DNA of 64,000 nucleotides, taken from NCBI GenBank assembly GCA_046160485.1, contig JBJXGV010000060.1, positions 1 to 64,000 of the forward strand, read 5' to 3'. This DNA is from JBJXGV01 sp046160485 (GTDB taxonomy: Bacteria > Orphanbacterota > Orphanbacteria > JBJXGV01). The position numbers were made by a program, and so were the translations under genes. The number at the start of each line of letters is the position of its first letter. Position 1 is the first letter of the stretch. Under the pieces are notes generated by a model. That model was not told the origin of the DNA, made no database searches, and saw only the letters and a list, made by a program, of their open reading frames with translations. Positions 59,371 through 64,000 of this stretch are shown here, in pieces.

Positions 59371-60447
59371 ATGTCCGTCCCGAACGAACGCGTCAATCCC
59401 GACGATGTAAAGTTGACGCAGCTCGCGCAGCGCGCCGGTTGCGCGGCGAAGCAACCGCCGGGCTATCTTCTTTCGCTCCTCGGCACATTGCCGCCGATTA
59501 CCGACCCGCGCGTTCTCGTCGGCTCAAATCTCGCGGACGACGCGGCGGTCTACAAGATGAGCGACGACCTCGCGCTCGTGCTCACGACGGATTTCTTCAC
59601 GCCGATCGTCGATCGCCCCTTCGATTTCGGCGCGATCGCGGCGGCGAACGCGCTCAGCGATGTCTACGCAATGGGCGGCACGCCGCTCGCGGCGCTTTCC
59701 ATCGTCGGCTATCCCGATCAGAAGATCGGGCCCGAGGTACTCGGCGAGATCTTGCGCGGCGCGATCGCGAAGGCGGCGGACGCGGGGATCGCGATTGTCG
59801 GCGGGCACACGATCAAGGCGGACGAGCCGATCTTCGGACTCGCGGTGACGGGGTCGGTGCATCCGGCGCGCGTTCTCACGAACGCGGGCGCGAAGCCCGG
59901 TGATTTGCTAATCCTCACGAAGCCGATCGGGCTCGGCATCATCACAACGGCCGCGAAGAATGGCGCCGACTCGCTCGGCGCGATCGGCGGCGCGATCACG
60001 CTCATGGCGACGCTCAATCGCGTGGCGTGCGAGGTGCTGACGAAACACGAGGTGCACGCGCTTACCGACGTGACGGGCTTCGGGCTGCTCGGGCATCTGC
60101 GCAACGTGACTGCGGCAAGCCGCGTGACGGCGCGCGTGTGGCTCGACGGCGTGCCCGTGCTCGATGCAGCACGCGCGTACGTCGCGTCGGGAGTCGCGCC
60201 GGGAGGCACGCACGCGAATTGGCGATTCCTCGGCGAGTGGGTCGACTACGCGGCCGACATCTCGAAGGAGGAGCAGCTCCTCGTGTGCGACGCGCAAACC
60301 TCGGGCGGATTGCTCGCGTGCGTGCCGCGCGGCATCGCGGACGCGGTCGTGCGCGACCTGCTCGCGGCGGGCACGCCGGCGGCGGCGATCATCGGCGAGA
60401 TCACCGGCGCGGGTGCGGGGAAAATTGCGGTGACGCGCTCTCGCTAG
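59371..60447 (+). CDS. selD: Selenide, water dikinase
   Basis: 358 residues, GGAGAAG upstream. SelD makes selenophosphate from selenide and ATP for selenocysteine or selenouridine. Catalytic Cys24 and Lys27 in AGCAAKQPPGYL; ATP/Mg motifs DDAAVYKM, LVLTTDFFTPIVDRPFDFGAIAAANALSDVYAMGGTPLAAL, GGHTIKADEPIFGLAVTG and DVTGFGLLGHL. Cys is encoded, not Sec. No selA, selB, ybbB or obvious UGA-containing gene lies nearby. The stop overlaps that of the convergent antiporter gene (CTAG). Confidence 0.95.
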   Translation: MSVPNERVNPDDVKLTQLAQRAGCAAKQPPGYLLSLLGTLPPITDPRVLVGSNLADDAAVYKMSDDLALVLTTDFFTPIVDRPFDFGAIAAANALSDVYAMGGTPLAALSIVGYPDQKIGPEVLGEILRGAIAKAADAGIAIVGGHTIKADEPIFGLAVTGSVHPARVLTNAGAKPGDLLILTKPIGLGIITTAAKNGADSLGAIGGAITLMATLNRVACEVLTKHEVHALTDVTGFGLLGHLRNVTAASRVTARVWLDGVPVLDAARAYVASGVAPGGTHANWRFLGEWVDYAADISKEEQLLVCDAQTSGGLLACVPRGIADAVVRDLLAAGTPAAAIIGEITGAGAGKIAVTRSR

Positions 60448-62510
60448 CGCGTCGACTCAGCCTTGAGCGAGGCGCCGGCCGCGTCGAGCGCTTCGCTCGT
60501 ACCCGCGAGCGCGAGTGTGTCGCCCGCCTGAAGTGCGACATGGCCGTCCGGCATCAGAATGACGGCATCCCCTCGAATGATCGCAAGAATCGTCGCGCCG
60601 GTGCGCGCGCGAAGTTGAAGCGTGCGCAGCTCCTTCCCGACACACGGATCGCGCGCGTCGAGGCGGACGGGCGTCGGACTTCCGAGCCCCGGCAACATCT
60701 GGTGAACCTGCTCGAGCAATCGCGATTCGTTCGACGCCGCCGCGTGCGACGATTTCGCGAGAGCCGCGACGATCACTTCGGCTCCCGCCTTCACGTGGCC
60801 ATGGAGATTCGCGGCGCTGCGCCAGAACGCAACTCCGAGAATCGCGAGAATCACGGCGAGGCCGAGAACGGCGTACGGCCCGGCGAAGAACGGTTGCGTG
60901 ATCGTGGCGAGCGGCGCGCCGACGAGGAGCACGACGAGAAGCTGAATCGTGACGACCATCGCGCGGCGCGGCGCGGCCGCGGGATCGAAGCGCCCCTGCT
61001 CCGCGTCGGGGAACGCGCGTGACGCGAGTGCCTGCCCGAGCGTTCGCGACGCGCGCATGAGCCCCACGCAGAACGGCAACGCGAGAAGCGCCGTGACGGT
61101 GATCACGAGCAACAGCGCGGCCGCGCCGGAGAGGCCCGTGGTATCGCGGAGCGCACGGACAAGCGGGCGGGCCTCGATGACGACGCCCAGCACGATCACC
61201 GCGATCGCCGCGGCATCGATGAGCAGCACGCGTTGCGCCTTCCGAATGCGCGACTTCTCCGCGGGGAGCGGCGGCCGCAAGCGCACTCTCTCGATCCACG
61301 TTCCGTAGAGCGCAACGAACGTTTGGAGCGGGCGCGGCAGATGGCGGTCGACGTACCCCGACACCGGATCCGCCGCGCGAATCAGCCACGGGGTCAGGAG
61401 CGTCGTGATCGCGGAGACGGCAACCGCGACGGGGTAGAGGAAGGGACGCGTCGCGCCGGTCGCGACGCCGACTCCCGCGATGATGAACGAGAACTCGCCG
61501 ATCTGCGCGAGGCTCATCCCGGTCTGCACCGCGGCGCGGGTGCCGGAGCCGGTCAAAAACGCGCTCACCGAAACCGCGGCGATCTTGCCGAAGACGACGA
61601 GGAGCGTGAGCACGATCACGGGGCGCCACTCGTCCGCGACGACACGCGGGTCGATCAGCATGCCGACCGATACGAAGAAAATCGCGGCGAACATGTCGCG
61701 CACGGGCTCGACGAGGCGCTCGATGATTTTCTCTTCGCCCGACTCGGCGACGAGCGAGCCCGCGAGAAACGAGCCGAGCGCGACCGAGTAGCCGATCGAT
61801 TCCGCTAAAAGCGACGTCGCGAAGCAGATGCCGATCGCCGACACGAGCGTCGTTTCGGGCCGGCCGAGCTTCACGACGAAGCGGATGATCCGCGGGACGA
61901 TGACGATGCCGATCCCCAAGAGCGCCGCGAGGAATCCGACGAGCCGCACGACGGTCGCCGTGAGCGCTCCCGCGGAAACAGCTTCGCCGGTCGAGGCAGG
62001 CGTCAGGACCGCGAGCAACAGGATCGCGAAAAGGTCTTCGATGATGAGTACGCCGAAAACAGTCTCGGTAAAGAGCCCGCGCACGCCGCGCTCGGCGAAC
62101 GCCTTCACGATGATCGTCGTGCTCGAAATCGCGATCGCCGCGCCCGCGTAGATACATTCGAGCGTCGTCCAGCCGAACATGCGTCCCGCAATGTAGCCGA
62201 GCCAGACCATGAAGCTGCACTGAAGCACCGCGACGATGACGACCGCCCAGCCCGCGCGCAGAAGCCTTCGTAAGCTGAATTCGAGACCGAGCGAAAACAT
62301 GAGCAGGATCACGCCGAGCTCGGAGAGCATGTGGACGATGGGCGCGTCCGCGACGAGCGGGATCGGCACGTGCGGCCCGACGATGAGCCCCGCGAGGAGA
62401 TAACCGAAGACGACGGGCTGCCGGAGGCGCTGAAAGACGATCGTCGTGACGGCAGCGACGCCGAGGACGATCGCGAGTGTTCGTAGGAATTCGTGGGTGT
62501 AGTCCATCAT
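60444..62510 (-). CDS. CPA2-type cation/proton antiporter (KefB-like) with TrkA-C domain
   Basis: 688 residues from the ATG at 62510; a GTG at 62522 is an alternative. The first about 390 residues are a 12-13-helix Na+/H+ exchanger: VVFGYLLAGLIVGPHVP, LGVILLMFSLGLEFSLRRLLRAG, SSTTIIVKAFAERG, SIGYSVALGSFLAGSLVAES and IGEFSFIIAGVG. Additional helices follow, then a C-terminal TrkA-C (RCK-C) domain (LRTLQLRARTGATILAIIRGDAVILMPDGHVALQAGDTLALAGTSE). No nucleotide-binding TrkA-N domain is seen. Probably exchanges K+ or Na+ for protons. Confidence 0.93.
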   Translation of the reverse strand: MMDYTHEFLRTLAIVLGVAAVTTIVFQRLRQPVVFGYLLAGLIVGPHVPIPLVADAPIVHMLSELGVILLMFSLGLEFSLRRLLRAGWAVVIVAVLQCSFMVWLGYIAGRMFGWTTLECIYAGAAIAISSTTIIVKAFAERGVRGLFTETVFGVLIIEDLFAILLLAVLTPASTGEAVSAGALTATVVRLVGFLAALLGIGIVIVPRIIRFVVKLGRPETTLVSAIGICFATSLLAESIGYSVALGSFLAGSLVAESGEEKIIERLVEPVRDMFAAIFFVSVGMLIDPRVVADEWRPVIVLTLLVVFGKIAAVSVSAFLTGSGTRAAVQTGMSLAQIGEFSFIIAGVGVATGATRPFLYPVAVAVSAITTLLTPWLIRAADPVSGYVDRHLPRPLQTFVALYGTWIERVRLRPPLPAEKSRIRKAQRVLLIDAAAIAVIVLGVVIEARPLVRALRDTTGLSGAAALLLVITVTALLALPFCVGLMRASRTLGQALASRAFPDAEQGRFDPAAAPRRAMVVTIQLLVVLLVGAPLATITQPFFAGPYAVLGLAVILAILGVAFWRSAANLHGHVKAGAEVIVAALAKSSHAAASNESRLLEQVHQMLPGLGSPTPVRLDARDPCVGKELRTLQLRARTGATILAIIRGDAVILMPDGHVALQAGDTLALAGTSEALDAAGASLKAESTR

Positions 62511-62592
62511 CTGAATGCGCACCGCACAGTAACAGCGCGCCGATTGATTCGAAAGTACTCACGGAGGAGTTCTCGCCTCGCCGCGACCACCG

Positions 62593-62601
62593 TGATAGAA
62601 T
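62593..62601 (+). promoter_or_regulatory. Extended -10 promoter (TGATAGAAT)
   Basis: TG-A-TAGAAT; it overlaps an in-frame ATG at 62600 and so argues for the downstream start at 62651, 42 nt beyond the predicted transcription start. Confidence 0.45.
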
Positions 62602-62650
62602 GAGCGCCGCTCGCCCCGCAAAACCCGCAGCGTTCAGCATCACGGTGACG

Positions 62651-64000
62651 ATGTCTCTCTGGAGTCTCGCATTCCCATTCGCACGCGCCCCGCGGCGTCG
62701 GCGCGCCCCTATCGGATTTGTGCTGTTCCTCGCGATTCTCGCTGAATTCTTCGCGGTCCGACCCGTATTCGCGCAGGGCGATTGGTCCATCCTCGGTCAC
62801 CCGACGACGCACGATCTGAACAAGCTCTCGTTCATCGACAACGATCGCGGATGGGCGGTGGGCGACAGCGGGACGATTCTCGCGACGACGGACGGCGGCG
62901 CGAACTGGGCCGCGCAGACATCGCCGGTGACGTACGACATCGTCGATGTCGACATGATCGATGCGCAAATCGGTTGGGCGCTCGCGCAGCAATTCCCCGC
63001 GGAGCCCCTCTTCGAGTACGGGACGTCGGTGCTACGCACGACGAACGGCGGCGGCGCCTGGACCGTGCAGTCGACGTTCAACGAATTGTTTCTGCACGCG
63101 ATCGAGTTCCACGACGCGGCGCGCGGTGTCCTCGGGGGCGAGCAGGGAAAGCTGTGGCGCACGACCAACGGCGGCGCGAACTGGATCCCCGGGATCGTCG
63201 ATTCGGCGGCATTCGCGGTTTGGCCCGTTCGCGACTTCGAGTTCTACACCGCGAATTACGGCGTCGCGACGGGCGGATACTACGATGTCACCGGACTCGT
63301 GTGGCGGACGACCGACGGCGGCAAGAACTGGACTCACAAACGCGTCGCGGGCGAGCCGATCTTCGGAACGCATTTCTTCGATTCGCTCAATGTCGTTTGC
63401 GTCGGAGGCGATCTCGACTTCGGCGCCGGCATGGTCGAGACCGCGAATGGCGGCGCGCTCTGGGAGTACACGTACCTCGGCATCTGGGGGCAAGGCTCCG
63501 CGGTCGATTTCGCGACGCCGGGCGAAGGTTGGGCGGCGCTCGGCTTCGCCGGCACCTATATGGTCACGCTCGACTCGGGGAGCACGTGGACCGCGTCGTA
63601 TACGCCCGACAGCACGGCGATGCACGACATCGTCTTCACCGACGCGTTGACCGGCTACATGGTCGGTTCAGCGGGCACCGTGCTGAAGTACGTTCCGGTC
63701 GGAACCAATGTCGGCGGCCCGCGCGTCGCGCATTCGAGCGAACCGCTCCTGCAGCAGAACCAACCGAATCCGTTCCATCGGTCGACGCGCTTCGACTTTC
63801 GCATGGGGCGCGCCGGCGCTGTGTCGCTGAAGGTCTACGATCTTGCGGGACGCGAAGTCGCGACAGTCGTGGATGAGGCGCTCGGCGCCGGAAGGTACGC
63901 GCGCGTGTTCGACGGGAGCGGCCTGCCGAGCGGCGTCTACTACTACAAGCTCATTGCGGGGAGCTACGTCGAAACGAAGAAGATGGTCTTGCTTCGGTAG
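62651..64000 (+). CDS. Secreted YCF48/BNR-like propeller protein with FlgD-like C-terminal domain
   Basis: 449 residues from the ATG at 62651; an ATG at 62600 would add 17 residues but lies in the promoter. No strong Shine-Dalgarno, so the start is uncertain. Long n-region, hydrophobic core and AQG cleavage site. The body has YCF48/Hcf136-type repeats: IDNDRGWAVGDSGTILATTDGGANW, VLRTTNGGGAWTVQST, KLWRTTNGGANW, VWRTTDGGKNWTHK, a propeller. The C-terminal about 85 residues are the FlgD-like module (QNQPNPFHRSTRFDF, VYDLAGREVATVV, GLPSGVYYYKLIAG). The stop codon is the last three bases of the window. Confidence 0.88.
   Translation: MSLWSLAFPFARAPRRRRAPIGFVLFLAILAEFFAVRPVFAQGDWSILGHPTTHDLNKLSFIDNDRGWAVGDSGTILATTDGGANWAAQTSPVTYDIVDVDMIDAQIGWALAQQFPAEPLFEYGTSVLRTTNGGGAWTVQSTFNELFLHAIEFHDAARGVLGGEQGKLWRTTNGGANWIPGIVDSAAFAVWPVRDFEFYTANYGVATGGYYDVTGLVWRTTDGGKNWTHKRVAGEPIFGTHFFDSLNVVCVGGDLDFGAGMVETANGGALWEYTYLGIWGQGSAVDFATPGEGWAALGFAGTYMVTLDSGSTWTASYTPDSTAMHDIVFTDALTGYMVGSAGTVLKYVPVGTNVGGPRVAHSSEPLLQQNQPNPFHRSTRFDFRMGRAGAVSLKVYDLAGREVATVVDEALGAGRYARVFDGSGLPSGVYYYKLIAGSYVETKKMVLLR

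Overview
The window is GC-rich, gene-dense DNA from a diderm bacterium. An outer-membrane phospholipase A, a TonB-domain lipoprotein and many exported proteins show the outer membrane. Six large secreted proteins end in the same FlgD-like / type-A sorting-like domain (PNPF ... G.Y.A.... G.....K). That feature, together with the ECF sigma/Ser-Thr kinase pair, FG-GAP and beta-propeller secretome, SpoVG and high GC, resembles uncultivated FCB-group lineages such as Candidatus Eisenbacteria. This assignment is an inference; no rRNA gene is present. I saw no tRNA, rRNA, insertion sequence, prophage or CRISPR array.

Layout. 1-2082: recQ (cut by the window edge) coupled to an RNB-family exoribonuclease. 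2156-11338: mostly secreted or lipoprotein genes (ice-binding-like protein, intradiol-dioxygenase-like lipoprotein, beta-propeller protein, TonB-domain lipoprotein). 11534-18090: small housekeeping and stress genes (VOC proteins, AlkD-like repair protein, a 53-residue Pmp3-type membrane protein, YCII, histidine phosphatase, 1-Cys peroxiredoxin, a frameshifted DinB gene). 18366-24228: exported proteins, a cold-shock protein with a long leader, a YgbA-type protein, and a Ser/Thr kinase gene with an internal deletion. 24491-29207: ECF sigma factor coupled to a Ser/Thr kinase, then an OmpA-domain protein. 29485-41572: large FG-GAP protein, SpoVG, B12-binding-type radical SAM protein, BNR/MoaD pair, aspartic protease, S41 protease with its TetR regulator. 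41771-46536: small DUF proteins, glycosyltransferase-like membrane proteins, pldA and pirin.

The centrepiece is 48937-56803 on the minus strand: had-oah-tetR-bcrC-bcrB-bcrA-bcrD. The last six genes are chained, mostly by 4-nt ATGA/GTGA overlaps. Together they encode an ATP-dependent class I benzoyl-CoA reductase, the 6-hydroxycyclohex-1-ene-1-carbonyl-CoA dehydrogenase and the ring-opening hydrolase of anaerobic aromatic degradation. A consensus promoter (TTGACA-17-TAGCCT) upstream of had carries a 16-bp palindrome in its spacer, a likely operator for the co-transcribed TetR protein. The dienoyl-CoA hydratase, the CoA ligase and the ferredoxin are not in the window.

56942-64000 holds a GT39-type glycosyltransferase, a CHRD-domain secreted protein, selD, a CPA2-type cation/proton antiporter and a YCF48-like secreted protein.

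Promoters follow two visible styles: TTGnnn-17-TAnnnT, and an extended -10 (TGATAnnnT). At four genes a TAnnnT box lies 6-7 nt before the start codon without a Shine-Dalgarno, which suggests leaderless transcripts. Strong GC hairpins separate many transcription units.
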